From the NCBI RefSeq assembly GCF_048553715.1, contig NZ_JBLZNC010000004.1:124001-188000 (forward strand): a stretch of 64,000 nt of DNA. The letters are read 5' to 3'. The notes under the pieces were generated by a model. The model worked only from the letters and a program-made list of their open reading frames with translations, was not told where the DNA came from and did no database searches. The DNA comes from Sagittula sp048553715. GTDB taxonomy: Bacteria; Pseudomonadota; Alphaproteobacteria; Rhodobacterales; Rhodobacteraceae. Within the stretch, counting starts at the first letter, position 1; each line of letters starts with the position of its first letter. The position numbers and the translations under genes were made by a program. Shown here in pieces: positions 18,031 to 28,022 of the stretch.

Positions 18031-19026
18031 ATGGGTGCAATCGAGATGGTCGAGGTCCTGCGCGGCCCACTTGCTGAAAGCTGCCACAGCGGTCATGCGG
18101 TGGTTTGCGACGCCACTGGCGAAATCGTGAAGGCCTGGGGCGATCCGCACCTCCAGATCCTGCCGCGCAGTTCGGCCAAGATGCTGCAGGCGCTGCCGCT
18201 CGTGGCCTCTGGTGCGGCAGATGCCCATCACCTGACCCCGCAGCGGCTGGCGCTGTCCTGCGCCTCGCATCAGGGCGCACCGCTGCACAACACCGAAGTC
18301 TCCGCTTGGCTCAGCGATATCGGCCGTGGCGAAGACGACCTGATCTGCGGGCCGGAACCCTCGCGCGACACATCCCTGCGCCATCAGATGATTCGCGATG
18401 GGGTCGCGCCGCGGCGCCTGATGAACAACTGCTCAGGCAAACACACAGGGTTTCTGACGCTGACCAAACACCTCGGGGCAGGGCCGGACTACTGCTGCCC
18501 AGACCACGCGGTCCAGCGCGCGATCAAGGATGCTTTCGAGACGGTCACAAACGAGACCACGCCGGGATACGGCATCGACGGCTGCTCGGCGCCGAACTAC
18601 ATCTCCACCATGCATGGCATGGCGCGGGCCATGGCCTTCTTTGCCTCTGCGGAAACCCGCGGCGATACGCTGTCGCGCGCCGCAGCGCGACTAACCCGCG
18701 CCATGATCGCCCATCCCGACTATGTCGCGGGCGAGGGCCGCGCCTGCACCCACCTGATGCGCGCCGCCAAAGAACCGCTCGCGCTAAAAACCGGCGCCGA
18801 AGGCTATTTTATCGCGATTTTGCCAGACCGTGGGCTGGGGATCTCGCTCAAGATCACCGATGGTGCCACCCGCGCCTCCAATGCAGCCATCGCCGCGCTG
18901 CTGGTCAGCCTCGATGTGCTTGATGCGGATAATCCCGAAGTCGCCCGCTTCCTGAACCCCGACGTCCACAACTTCGCAGGGCTGCGCATCGGAGAGATCC
19001 GTCCCAAGCCGGGGGTCTTCACATAA
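18031..19026 (+). CDS. Asparaginase (COG4448, L-asparaginase II-like)
   Basis: 331 residues. The conserved blocks EVLRGPLAESCHSGHAVV, ILPRSSAKMLQALPL, NNCSGKHTGFL and GYGIDGCSAPNY match the Rhizobium-type asparaginase family, which hydrolyses L-asparagine to aspartate and ammonia with Ser/Lys catalysis and a metal site built from Cys residues. No signal peptide is present, so the enzyme is cytoplasmic. The ATG at 18031 is preceded by GAAGGGG. It diverges from the IalB-like gene and ends with an intrinsic terminator. Confidence 0.88.
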   Translation: MGAIEMVEVLRGPLAESCHSGHAVVCDATGEIVKAWGDPHLQILPRSSAKMLQALPLVASGAADAHHLTPQRLALSCASHQGAPLHNTEVSAWLSDIGRGEDDLICGPEPSRDTSLRHQMIRDGVAPRRLMNNCSGKHTGFLTLTKHLGAGPDYCCPDHAVQRAIKDAFETVTNETTPGYGIDGCSAPNYISTMHGMARAMAFFASAETRGDTLSRAAARLTRAMIAHPDYVAGEGRACTHLMRAAKEPLALKTGAEGYFIAILPDRGLGISLKITDGATRASNAAIAALLVSLDVLDADNPEVARFLNPDVHNFAGLRIGEIRPKPGVFT

Positions 19027-19030
19027 CGCA

Positions 19031-19066
19031 AAAGGGCGCGGTGATGCGCCGCGCCCCCTGCTTTTC
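19031..19066 (+). terminator. Intrinsic terminator of the asparaginase gene
   Basis: GGGCGCGG (19034-19041) pairs with CCGCGCCC (19049-19056) and is followed by a short T run. It lies just after the stop codon and may also serve the convergent serB. Confidence 0.75.
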
Positions 19067-19092
19067 CTTGGTTCAAATACCTAAATCCGCGC

Positions 19093-19947
19093 TCAGATCT
19101 TGGCGTAGCCTTGCAGATACAAGAGCGCCGTCAGATCGCCGTGGTTCACCCGCAGATCACATTCCGCCTGAACGCTGGGTTTGGCATGCAGCGCCACTCC
19201 CAGACCCGCGCGGTTCAGCATGCCCAGATCGTTCGCACCGTCGCCAACGGCGATTACGTCCGCTTCGCTCAACCCCAGCCGCGCGGTGATCTCCTCCAGC
19301 GCGTCGACCTTGGCCTGTTTGCCAAGGATCGGGCGGCCGACCTCTCCGGTCAGGGCGCCATCTGCCACGATCAGCGTGTTGGCGCGGTTTTCGTCAAAGC
19401 CCAGCAAGGCCGACACCCGCTGGGTAAAGGCGGTGAACCCGCCCGACACAAGCGCCGCATGGCCGCCCGCATCGTGCATTCGCGCGATCAGCTCTTTGCC
19501 GCCGGGCATCAGGGTGATCCGCTCGGCCACCACCTTGTCGATCACGCTTTCGGGCAGCCCTCTCAACAGGGCGACGCGTTCGATCAGCGCGCCCTCGAAA
19601 TCCAACTCGCCGTTCATGGCGCGGGCGGTGATGTCTTTGACATGGGCGCCGACGCCTGCCTCCTCGGCGAGCTCGTCAATGCATTCCTGCTGGATCATCG
19701 TGCTGTCCATATCCGCCAGCAGCATCCGTTTGGCGCGGCCTTCGGCGGGCAGAATGTTCAGGTCGATCTGGTCGGCCACGCTGGCGCGCACCTCGTCAAA
19801 ATTGGACGGGCGGGCGGGCAGTGCGAATTCCGCCGCCTCGTCGGGGGCAAGCCAGATCACCTCTGCGCCGCCAAAGGCGTTGCGCAGGCTGTCCACCAAG
19901 GCGGGGTCCAGCGATCCGGGTTTGGTGATCAGCGATGCGATGAACAT
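19093..19947 (-). CDS. serB: Phosphoserine phosphatase
   Basis: 284 residues. The HAD-family motif LLADMDSTMI gives the nucleophile Asp and acid Asp; ALVSGGFTAF, GKQAKVDAL and VAVGDGANDLGML supply the other HAD motifs. An N-terminal domain of about 75 residues precedes it, as in proteobacterial SerB. It makes L-serine from phosphoserine in the last step of the pathway. The gene appears monocistronic; serA and serC are not nearby. Confidence 0.93.
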   Translation of the reverse strand: MFIASLITKPGSLDPALVDSLRNAFGGAEVIWLAPDEAAEFALPARPSNFDEVRASVADQIDLNILPAEGRAKRMLLADMDSTMIQQECIDELAEEAGVGAHVKDITARAMNGELDFEGALIERVALLRGLPESVIDKVVAERITLMPGGKELIARMHDAGGHAALVSGGFTAFTQRVSALLGFDENRANTLIVADGALTGEVGRPILGKQAKVDALEEITARLGLSEADVIAVGDGANDLGMLNRAGLGVALHAKPSVQAECDLRVNHGDLTALLYLQGYAKI

Positions 19948-20004
19948 GGGGCGGCTCCGTGTCTGTGTCTGCCCGCTAAAGCATGAAACGCGCCGCTTTG
20001 AAAG

Positions 20005-20706
20005 TCAGTCGACGCGGCGCACCAACAACTGGCTTGAGGCGGTCTTGGTCTCGAACACCTTGAGCGCCTTCACCAGATCGGACAGCTTGCGTTTGCCATA
20101 GGTGCGCGTGTCGAAATCGGGGTTCGCGGCGGTGATCACCTGCCCGATGTCGCCCAGCCGATACCATTCGTCGTCGCCATCAATGGAATCCATGGCGCGA
20201 AAGATCAGATCGCGCGCCTCTGTCAGGGGCCGCTTGCCGGATTTCTCCTGCTCCGGTTTCTCGGGCGAGTTGTCGAGGTTTTCGAGATAGATGAACCGCT
20301 TGCAGGCCTTGCGGAAGGCGTCCGGCGTCTTTTGCATGCCCATGCCGAACACATCCAGCCCCTGTTCCCGGATGCGGCTGGCCAGCCGGGTGAAATCACT
20401 GTCCGAGGACACCAGAACAAACCCGTCGAACCGGCCTGTGTGCATCAGGTCCATCGCGTCGATCACCAGCGAGATGTCGGAGGCGTTCTTGCCTGTTGTG
20501 TTCGCGGGCGAATGCAGCGGCACCAGCCCGTATTCTGCGGTGACCTTGCTCCAGCCATTCATATGCGGGCTGGCAAAATCGCCATACACCCGCCGGACCG
20601 AGGCTTCGCCCAATGTGGCGATTTCCTCGAACAGGGCCTTGGCGTATTTGGGCGATGCATTGTCGCCGTCGATCAGGATGGCCAAAAGGCGGGTGTCATT
20701 GGGCAT
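20005..20706 (-). CDS. NYN domain protein with C-terminal LOTUS/OST-HTH-like domain
   Basis: 233 residues. The N-terminal NYN (PIN-like RNase) fold shows LLAILIDGDNASP, NASDISLVIDAMDLMHTG and FVLVSSDSDFTRLA, supplying the acidic catalytic residues. The C-terminal part, EWYRLGDIGQVITAANPDFD followed by YGKRKLSDLVKALKVFE, fits an OST-HTH/LOTUS RNA-binding domain. This pairing (LabA/DUF88 group) suggests an RNA endonuclease or RNA-regulating protein; the target is unknown. Confidence 0.85.
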   Translation of the reverse strand: MPNDTRLLAILIDGDNASPKYAKALFEEIATLGEASVRRVYGDFASPHMNGWSKVTAEYGLVPLHSPANTTGKNASDISLVIDAMDLMHTGRFDGFVLVSSDSDFTRLASRIREQGLDVFGMGMQKTPDAFRKACKRFIYLENLDNSPEKPEQEKSGKRPLTEARDLIFRAMDSIDGDDEWYRLGDIGQVITAANPDFDTRTYGKRKLSDLVKALKVFETKTASSQLLVRRVD

Positions 20707-20722
20707 GGGGGCCTTTCGGGGC

Positions 20723-21202
20723 TTAGAGCGTTTTGTACATCACAAGCGCGTCGACCGCGCCTTGTGTCGGATGGTCAAAGGCCTGCGGCAGTCGTCCCAC
20801 AACCTCGAAACCGGCGCGCTGCCATGTGGCCACAGCACGCGTGTTGGTGGAAACGACAAAGTTATACTGCATCGCACGAAAGCCCAGCCCGGGCGCGATG
20901 TCCAGCGAATGGGCCAGCATGGCGCGGGCGACACCGCGGCCACGGGCGGCCTCTGCGGTGATATAGCCGCAGTTGCACACATGGCTGCCGCCGCCCTTTT
21001 GGTTGCGCACGATGTAATAGGTGCCCAGCACCGCGCCGTCCTGTTCAAAGACATAGACGCGCCGTTCCGGGCCGAACCAATAGGCCAGCGCATCCTCGCG
21101 CGGAATGTCGGGGTCGATGGCATAGGTATCGCCCGCGCGAAACACAGGTTCAAGCATGGCCCATACGGCTGGGTGATCGGCAGCGGCGGCTTCGCGGATC
21201 AT
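20723..21202 (-). CDS. GNAT family N-acetyltransferase
   Basis: 159 residues. The acetyl-CoA motif is the stretch ITAEAARGRGVARAMLAHSL, preceded by VLGTYYIVRNQ and followed by NFVVSTNTRAVATWQRAGFE. The substrate cannot be inferred. The ATG overlaps the stop of the upstream ion channel gene by 4 bases (ATGA), so the two are co-translated. The N-terminus MIREAAAADHPAVWAML is typical of the family. Confidence 0.85.
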   Translation of the reverse strand: MIREAAAADHPAVWAMLEPVFRAGDTYAIDPDIPREDALAYWFGPERRVYVFEQDGAVLGTYYIVRNQKGGGSHVCNCGYITAEAARGRGVARAMLAHSLDIAPGLGFRAMQYNFVVSTNTRAVATWQRAGFEVVGRLPQAFDHPTQGAVDALVMYKTL

Positions 21203-21960
21203 GTGACCCCTTCGGTTCTGATGTTGATGGTTTCACCGCAGTGTTTGCAGTGCACCGCATCTGCATCATGCAGCACCAGACCGCAATTGTTGCATTCGCA
21301 GCGCACCTTGTTCGGGCGGAACAGCACTTGCACCAGACGCAGAAACAGGGTGATGCCGCACAACATGACCACAACGGCGATCAGCCGCCCGACCGTGCCA
21401 TACAGGACGATGTCGCCAAAGCCTGTCGTCGTCAGCGCGGTAACGGTGAAATACAGCGCATCGGCGTAGTTCTGGATATCGTCGTTGCTGCGGTGCTGGG
21501 TGGCATAGACCAGCCCCGTCATCACAAAGACAAAGACCCCCAGATTGGTCAGGGCCAGCGCAATGTCGTCATGCTTGCGGATATAGGGAAAGTCCCGCCG
21601 CAACTGCGCGCCCAGATGATAGGTGTGCAACAGGCGCAGGGTCCGCAGCGCCCGCAAAAAGCCCAACCCCTCGCCGGCCAGCGGGGCCAGAAAGGAAATG
21701 ATCGCCACGATGTCGGTCAGCGTTGTCAGCCGCGTGAAGAACCGCACCCTGTTGGTCGACACCCAGGCGCGCAGGCCGAATTCGATCAGGATGATCACCC
21801 CAAAGACGACATCGATGCCTTCGACGATGGCGCCATGATCGGTAAAGGACGTCGCGATGACAAAGATGATGGTGACGATGTCAAAGGCCAGAACGGCATA
21901 GCGAAAACGGTGCGCCGCATCACTGTCGCCGGTGTAAAGGTCACGTATTTTCTGGCGCAT
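21199..21960 (-). CDS. Voltage-gated-type potassium channel with C-terminal zinc ribbon
   Basis: 253 residues with six membrane segments. The S4-like segment ALRTLRLLHTYHLG carries regular Arg, and the pore helix with TALTTTGFGDI gives the K+ selectivity filter. After S6 the tail ends in CECNNCGLVLHDADAVHCKHCG, a four-Cys zinc ribbon not usual in simple bacterial Kv channels. Start MRQKIRDLYTGDSDAAHRFR. It precedes the acetyltransferase with a 4-base overlap. Confidence 0.85.
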   Translation of the reverse strand: MRQKIRDLYTGDSDAAHRFRYAVLAFDIVTIIFVIATSFTDHGAIVEGIDVVFGVIILIEFGLRAWVSTNRVRFFTRLTTLTDIVAIISFLAPLAGEGLGFLRALRTLRLLHTYHLGAQLRRDFPYIRKHDDIALALTNLGVFVFVMTGLVYATQHRSNDDIQNYADALYFTVTALTTTGFGDIVLYGTVGRLIAVVVMLCGITLFLRLVQVLFRPNKVRCECNNCGLVLHDADAVHCKHCGETINIRTEGVT

Positions 21961-22081
21961 GTGGCAGCCTCCTGACCGGTTTAGGTGGGGCTGGGCGTGG
22001 GGCTGTCAAATGGGATCGCGGTCCCTGAACGCAAACCGGCGACCCGATGGGCCGCCGGAGCGTGTGTGCACGATGGCGGGA

Positions 22082-23209
<1,128 letters not shown>

Positions 23210-23385
23210 GTGGGATCCTCCTTGCGGAAATTTGCGCCGACACTGCGTCAAACCCGAACCCGCCGCAACCGGCGCGACCGGCGATTTGCGCAAATCGGGT
23301 GTTTCTGACTGCGGTGCCAGCGCCGTTAACCGTATCTTGGCGAAATAGCACGCACAGTCGCCCGGTCCATTGCACCGGAGCCGTC

Positions 23386-23829
23386 ATGTCCATCACATCC
23401 CGTTTCCCGATCGACGCCGTTCACCCCTCGTCCGAGGAGGAGGCGGTGCACCTTGCGCAACGTCTGGCCGCCGCGCCGCGCCCCGATGCGCTGCGCGAGA
23501 TCATCGCGGATCATTGCGACGATGCGGTGCGTCTGGGGGTGCTGCATGCTTTGGTGACCTCGACCGCGGGGCCGGATGAACGCATGCGTCGCCGTATTGC
23601 GCGCAGGCGCGAGGCGCTTTTGGCGCTCGACCATGCAGAGCTGCATTTCACGATTGCAGGACGGCAGGCGGACAGCCAGCGGGACCGGCAGCTCTGTGAT
23701 GCCATGTGCCATTGTACCAAGTCGGCCCGCGTGCAAATCACGCGCGAAATCGTCGATCTCAAACAGCGTCACGAGGAGGACAGCGCCCTGCGGGCGGAGC
23801 TGTCTCGGCTGACGCGCAAACCCGCCTGA
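23386..23829 (+). CDS. Hypothetical protein
   Basis: 147 residues, not recognised. The start is probably the ATG at 23386 (MSITSRFPIDAVHPSSEEEA), preceded by GGAG. The protein is largely helical, rich in Arg, Ala and Asp (MRRRIARRREALLALDHAEL; QITREIVDLKQRHEEDSALR), with two Cys in CDAMCHC and no signal peptide or membrane segment. It diverges from frmA across a 176-base gap and converges on the I78-type inhibitor gene. Confidence 0.6.
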   Translation: MSITSRFPIDAVHPSSEEEAVHLAQRLAAAPRPDALREIIADHCDDAVRLGVLHALVTSTAGPDERMRRRIARRREALLALDHAELHFTIAGRQADSQRDRQLCDAMCHCTKSARVQITREIVDLKQRHEEDSALRAELSRLTRKPA

Positions 23830-23835
23830 TCCGGT

Positions 23836-24144
23836 TCAGCCGCAGGTCATGCGTTCGATGATACCCGCGTCATCGAGAAAGACATTGGTGCGTTCTGGCC
23901 GGTAATCCCGCGTCATCAGGGCACCGGGGGGCAGGATACGTTTGGGGTCCGCGACCACCTCGGCAGCCTCCGACGGTTCTCCGATCAGATCCAGATGTGC
24001 TTTGGCGCCGCAGGTGTCCTTTGGCAGCGTGGCATCAGGCGTCGCGGCTTTCTTCTCTCCCATAACGAGAACGGGGGAGGCGTCCTTGTTTATCGGGGCC
24101 ATCAGGGGGATCGTTACCAAAGCTGCGGCAAGCATCTGAAACAT
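23836..24144 (-). CDS. Secreted peptidase inhibitor I78 family protein
   Basis: 102 residues with a short hydrophobic N-terminus (MFQMLAAALVTIPLMAP). The C-terminal part, CGAKAHLDLIGEPSEA, then PKRILPPGALMTRDYRPERT and NVFLDDAGIIERMTCG, matches the I78 inhibitor family (serine peptidase inhibitors of the potato inhibitor I type fold), with the two Cys at the ends probably bonded. The ATG at 24144 follows AAAAGGAG. It probably guards periplasmic proteins from secreted proteases. Confidence 0.8.
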   Translation of the reverse strand: MFQMLAAALVTIPLMAPINKDASPVLVMGEKKAATPDATLPKDTCGAKAHLDLIGEPSEAAEVVADPKRILPPGALMTRDYRPERTNVFLDDAGIIERMTCG

Positions 24145-24263
24145 CGAAATATCTCCTTTTCTGGTACAGGGCATATTTTCGCAAGGATGTACAAGGCAAG
24201 CGTGTATGTTCGGCAAAATTTTTCTGATTTTCGGACACTCGACTCGAGGATGCATAACAATTA

Positions 24264-24278
24264 GAACAAATGGTGAAC
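24264..24278. promoter_or_regulatory. LexA (SOS) box before imuB
   Basis: GAAC (24264-24267), seven bases, GAAC (24275-24278): on the other strand GTTC-N7-GTTC, the alphaproteobacterial LexA site. It covers an upstream in-frame ATG (24270), which argues that translation starts further down at 24300. Confidence 0.75.
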
Positions 24279-24299
24279 AGCAATCGATTCCCGAAGGTC

Positions 24300-25955
24300 A
24301 TGGCCCATCGACGTATCTTATCCCTATGGTTTCCCCGTCTCGGGGCGGAACGCTGGCAGCGGGCAGAACCGCATCTGCGGGATGTCCCGATGGCGACGGT
24401 GATCACACAGGGCAATGCACAGACCTTGGGCGCGTTGAACGCTCTGGCCTCTGCGGCGGGGCTGTATGCGGGGCAACCTGTGCGCGATGCCCACGCGCAA
24501 TGTGCCGATCTGGTGACGCGCGCGGCATATGAACACCGCGAACAGGCGTTTTTGAATGCCTTGCACCGCTGGGCGGGAAAGTTCTCGCCTTGGGTGGCCG
24601 CGCAACCGCCGGATGCGCTGGTCATTGACCTGACCGGCTGCGCCCATCTGTTCGGTGGAGAGACCGCGCTTTGTGCGCAGATGGTCGAGGAATGTAGCGA
24701 TCTGGGGCTGACGGTGCGCACGGGGCTGGCCGATACCTTGGGGGCGGCCTGGGCGCTTGCGCGTTACACCACGGGGGACCGCCAGCAAACGCGCAACGGC
24801 GATGCCATTGACCAAGAGGCCCCCGCCACCCGCGCCAAGGCCGGAAAGCGGCGGCATTGGGAACGTGGCGGTGCCGCGCCATCGGTCACCGCAGGTCCGG
24901 CCGGTGACAGCCGTGTGGCCGCGCCGGGTGCCGCATGGGCGGCCTTGGCCCCGTTGCCCGTGGCGGCGCTGCGCCTGCCTGCGCACACGCAGGATGCGCT
25001 GGTGCGTGTGGGGCTGCGTCGCGTGGGCGATCTGATGGATCAACCCCGTGCAAGCTTGGCGCGGCGCTTTGGGCGGGGGGTGCTGGACCGTCTGGATCAG
25101 GCCATTGGCAGCGCGCCGGAACCGATCAGCCCGGCCCGCGCGCCGGACCGCTTTGCCCTGCGTCTGTCCTTTCCCGATCCCATCGGGCTGGAGGAGGACG
25201 TCGCCGAAGGGTTCAGTCGCATGACCGACCGGATGTGCGACAGCCTGACCAAACAGGGGCGCGGGGCGCGGGTGATCCGGCTGGAAGCCCATCGGTGCGA
25301 TCAAATCATGCACTGGCAGACGGTCACGCTGGCCAATGCGATGCAGGATCCGGCGCGAATCATGCCGCTGATCCGGCTCAAGATCCCCGAGCTGGAGGCG
25401 GGGCCGGGCATCGACATGCTGCGCATGGAAGCGGTCCATACAGAGCCGGTGCATGCCCGCACCATGGCCGGCCACGCCGAGGCCACCGCCGAAGCGATGC
25501 GCCGCAGGGACGGGGGCCGCGGGGTGGAGGATCTGATTGGACGGCTTGGGGCACGTCTGGGGATGGAGGCGATCACGCGCTACCATCCGGCAGAGAGCCA
25601 TATCCCTGAAAAGGCGTGGAAAACCGTACCGGCGGCATGGTCGGAGGCGGCCACAGACTGGCCGGTCATGGACCGCCCGCGCCCGGCATTGATGTGGCCG
25701 CCGGAGCCCGTGATGGCCCCCGACGTGCCGCGCCTGTCGCCGGAATTCCGCTGGCGGGGGCGTGATTGGGTCACGGCTGCGGTGCGCGGGCCGGAACGGA
25801 TTGCCCCCGAATGGTGGTTGGAAGATCCCGCGTGGCGGTCAGGGCCGCGCGATTACTGGGATGTGCATACGACCCGTGGGGACCGGCTTTGGTTGTTCTA
25901 TGCCCACGGGGGAGAGCTGTCCTCGGGGTGGTTTTGTCACGGGGCCTTTGCCTAG
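24300..25955 (+). CDS. imuB: DNA polymerase Y family protein ImuB
   Basis: 551 residues. The N-terminal palm-like region (ILSLWFPRLGAERW, ALVIDLTGCAHLFGGE, LTVRTGLADTLGAAWALAR) and the helix-hairpin-helix region (LRRVGDLMDQPRASLARRFG) match ImuB, a Y-family relative lacking normal polymerase activity that bridges ImuA, DnaE2 and the sliding clamp in SOS mutagenesis. Residues about 160-215 are a low-complexity insert. imuA and dnaE2, usually adjacent, are not here. A LexA box lies 22 bases upstream. The stop shares CTAG with the convergent AEC transporter gene. Confidence 0.88.
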   Translation: MAHRRILSLWFPRLGAERWQRAEPHLRDVPMATVITQGNAQTLGALNALASAAGLYAGQPVRDAHAQCADLVTRAAYEHREQAFLNALHRWAGKFSPWVAAQPPDALVIDLTGCAHLFGGETALCAQMVEECSDLGLTVRTGLADTLGAAWALARYTTGDRQQTRNGDAIDQEAPATRAKAGKRRHWERGGAAPSVTAGPAGDSRVAAPGAAWAALAPLPVAALRLPAHTQDALVRVGLRRVGDLMDQPRASLARRFGRGVLDRLDQAIGSAPEPISPARAPDRFALRLSFPDPIGLEEDVAEGFSRMTDRMCDSLTKQGRGARVIRLEAHRCDQIMHWQTVTLANAMQDPARIMPLIRLKIPELEAGPGIDMLRMEAVHTEPVHARTMAGHAEATAEAMRRRDGGRGVEDLIGRLGARLGMEAITRYHPAESHIPEKAWKTVPAAWSEAATDWPVMDRPRPALMWPPEPVMAPDVPRLSPEFRWRGRDWVTAAVRGPERIAPEWWLEDPAWRSGPRDYWDVHTTRGDRLWLFYAHGGELSSGWFCHGAFA

Positions 25956-26887
25956 GGGGCGCTGACGCTCACGGCGGCGATGATCGCGCTGACGGTCACA
26001 ATGCTGGCGGCGGTCGAGATCAGGATGGATGCCGACACCCGTTGCGGGGCCACGCCGTAATGTTGGGCCAGAATGAACACGTTGCCCGCCACGGGCAGCG
26101 CCGCCGCCGAGATCACCACCGACGCGCGGTAGGCGTCGACCGGAAACAGGTAATAGGCGCCAAGGGCGACAAACAGCGGATGCAGAATAAGCTTGGCCAC
26201 CGACAGCCATGCCGCGACCTCCAGCCGTTCTGCCGATTTCGACGCAAGCGAGGCCCCGATGGCAAACAGCGCGCCGGGCGTGGCCGCAGCCCCCAATGTG
26301 ACAAAGAAGCTGTTGAGCACCTCATGCAGCCCCACCCCCGAGGCCGAAACCAAAAGCCCCAGCGCAATCGACACGATCATGGGGTTTTTCAGCAGACCGA
26401 TCGCAAGGACGCGGAAGATACGCAGCGACATCGTCCCCTCGCGCGCGGCGGTGATGATCAGCGTCAGCGCCGACGAAAAGATGACCGTATCGATGACAAG
26501 CACCAGAATGATCGGGCCGACGGCCTCTTGGCCCAGCAGCAGCGCCAGCATGGGCACGCCAAGAAAGCCTGTGTTGCCGATGGCGGCGCATTGCGCCTCG
26601 ACCGCGGCGGTGGGGGCATCCATTCGGCGCCAAAAGGCCACCGCCATGCCCACACCATAGACCAGCGCCGTGCCGAACAGATAGGCGCTGGCAAGGCGCG
26701 GCTCAAAGATCTCGTCCAGCGTCAGATTGGCAGAGAACTGGAACAGCATGGCCGACAGGGCAAAGTAGAAGACGAACTTTGTCAGATGCGCCGTGGCTTC
26801 GGCACTGAAAAACCGCGTGCGCGCCGCGCCGTAGCCCAGTCCGATCAAGCCGAAAAATGGTAAGGTCTTGAGAAAAATTGCCAACAT
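25952..26887 (-). CDS. AEC family (auxin efflux carrier-like) transporter
   Basis: 311 residues with ten predicted membrane segments in two sets of five. MLAIFLKTLPFFGLIGLGYG starts the protein; the NTGFLGVPMLALLLG and ALPVAGNVFILAQHYG segments are the conserved inverted-repeat crossings of the AEC fold. Bacterial members carry dicarboxylates such as malate or malonate, but the substrate is not predictable here. The ATG at 26887 is chosen over an upstream extension lacking hydrophobic character. Confidence 0.87.
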   Translation of the reverse strand: MLAIFLKTLPFFGLIGLGYGAARTRFFSAEATAHLTKFVFYFALSAMLFQFSANLTLDEIFEPRLASAYLFGTALVYGVGMAVAFWRRMDAPTAAVEAQCAAIGNTGFLGVPMLALLLGQEAVGPIILVLVIDTVIFSSALTLIITAAREGTMSLRIFRVLAIGLLKNPMIVSIALGLLVSASGVGLHEVLNSFFVTLGAAATPGALFAIGASLASKSAERLEVAAWLSVAKLILHPLFVALGAYYLFPVDAYRASVVISAAALPVAGNVFILAQHYGVAPQRVSASILISTAASIVTVSAIIAAVSVSAP

Positions 26888-27033
26888 ACACCGTTCGATA
26901 GCATGGTGGCGGGCCGCGTCAATCATTGGCTGAGCGTTGGGGTGACGCGGCTGTGATCCCGTTTGGTGCATGCGCGGATGTCAAAACGCATCGGACTGGT
27001 GTAGCCAGGGGGCAGATGATCCCGAGGGCTGAC

Positions 27034-27930
27034 ATGACCGGACGCTATCTGCGCCATACCCTGCTGACTGTTCCCGCCCGTCCGACGCGGGCTCTGTGGC
27101 GTCTGGCGTTGGGGCTGACGGTGGCGGGTTGCGTGATGTTCGGGCTGGCGCAGGGGGTAATGGGGCTGCTTCGTGCGCTGTTGCCTGCGGATCTGTTTGA
27201 CCAATTCGCCAGTGGGCTGGCCTACGCCGACACGCCTGTGGGTCTTTTGTCGCTTCTGGTGCTGATGGGGGCGATGGGGCTGGGGGCCATGGTGGCCGCC
27301 GAGGTTGTGCACCGTCGCCCCGCCCGCAGCCTGTTCGGACCGGCCCGCGTGTTCTGGCCGCAGTTTCTGCGCGTGGTCTTGGCGCTGTTGCTGTTGAACG
27401 CGGTCGTCGCGCTCCTGCCGCCGTGGACGTTGTGGCAGGACGTGCAGCCCGGTCTGCCGATAGATCGCTGGGTGATGTTGCTGCCGCTGACGCTGGGTGC
27501 GCTGCTGATCCAGACCGGCGCCGAGGAGGTCATGTTTCGCGGCTACCTGCAAAGCCAGCTTGCCGCGCGCTTCGCCCATCCGGTGGTCTGGCTGACGGTG
27601 CCCTCGGCGCTGTTCGCCTTCGGGCATTACGCGCCCGAAACCTATGGCGGCAATGCGTGGCTGATTGCGGGCTGGTCCTTTGCCTTTGGAGTGGCTGCAG
27701 CGGATCTGACGGCGCGGGCGGGCAGTCTGGGACCGGCGATTGCCTTTCACCTCGTGAACAATTTCGCGGCCATCGCGGTGGTGTCGATGCAGGGGGACAT
27801 GTCGGGGCTGGCGCTGGTCACGCTGCCCTTTGGCCCTGCGGATGAGGCTGCGGTCGCCGCCTATCTGCCTGTGGATTTGCTGATGATGGCGGCAAGCTGG
27901 CTTGCGGCGCGGCTGGCGTTGCGCCTGTAG
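27034..27930 (+). CDS. CPBP family intramembrane metalloprotease
   Basis: 298 residues with about eight membrane segments. The CPBP (Rce1-like/Abi) motifs are visible: TGAEEVMFRGYLQ (the EExxxR motif), FAFGHYAPE and FHLVNNFAA, supplying Glu and His for zinc-dependent catalysis in the membrane. The substrate is unknown. The ATG at 27034 follows GAGGG at good spacing; an ATG at 27016 is also possible. It is followed 92 bases later by accD. Confidence 0.85.
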   Translation: MTGRYLRHTLLTVPARPTRALWRLALGLTVAGCVMFGLAQGVMGLLRALLPADLFDQFASGLAYADTPVGLLSLLVLMGAMGLGAMVAAEVVHRRPARSLFGPARVFWPQFLRVVLALLLLNAVVALLPPWTLWQDVQPGLPIDRWVMLLPLTLGALLIQTGAEEVMFRGYLQSQLAARFAHPVVWLTVPSALFAFGHYAPETYGGNAWLIAGWSFAFGVAAADLTARAGSLGPAIAFHLVNNFAAIAVVSMQGDMSGLALVTLPFGPADEAAVAAYLPVDLLMMAASWLAARLALRL

Positions 27931-28022
27931 CGGCGTCTTGGCGCTTGCGTTAGGTAAACTGAGATTTGCAATTTCTTGCGCGCAGGAATACATGCGGGCC
28001 AAGCAGAACCATCGGGGCTTCC

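Noticed and set aside
19070..19086. GGTTCAAATACC resembling a tRNA T-arm
   Set aside because: No acceptor stem or anticodon arm can be folded around it; it lies at the end of serB after a terminator.
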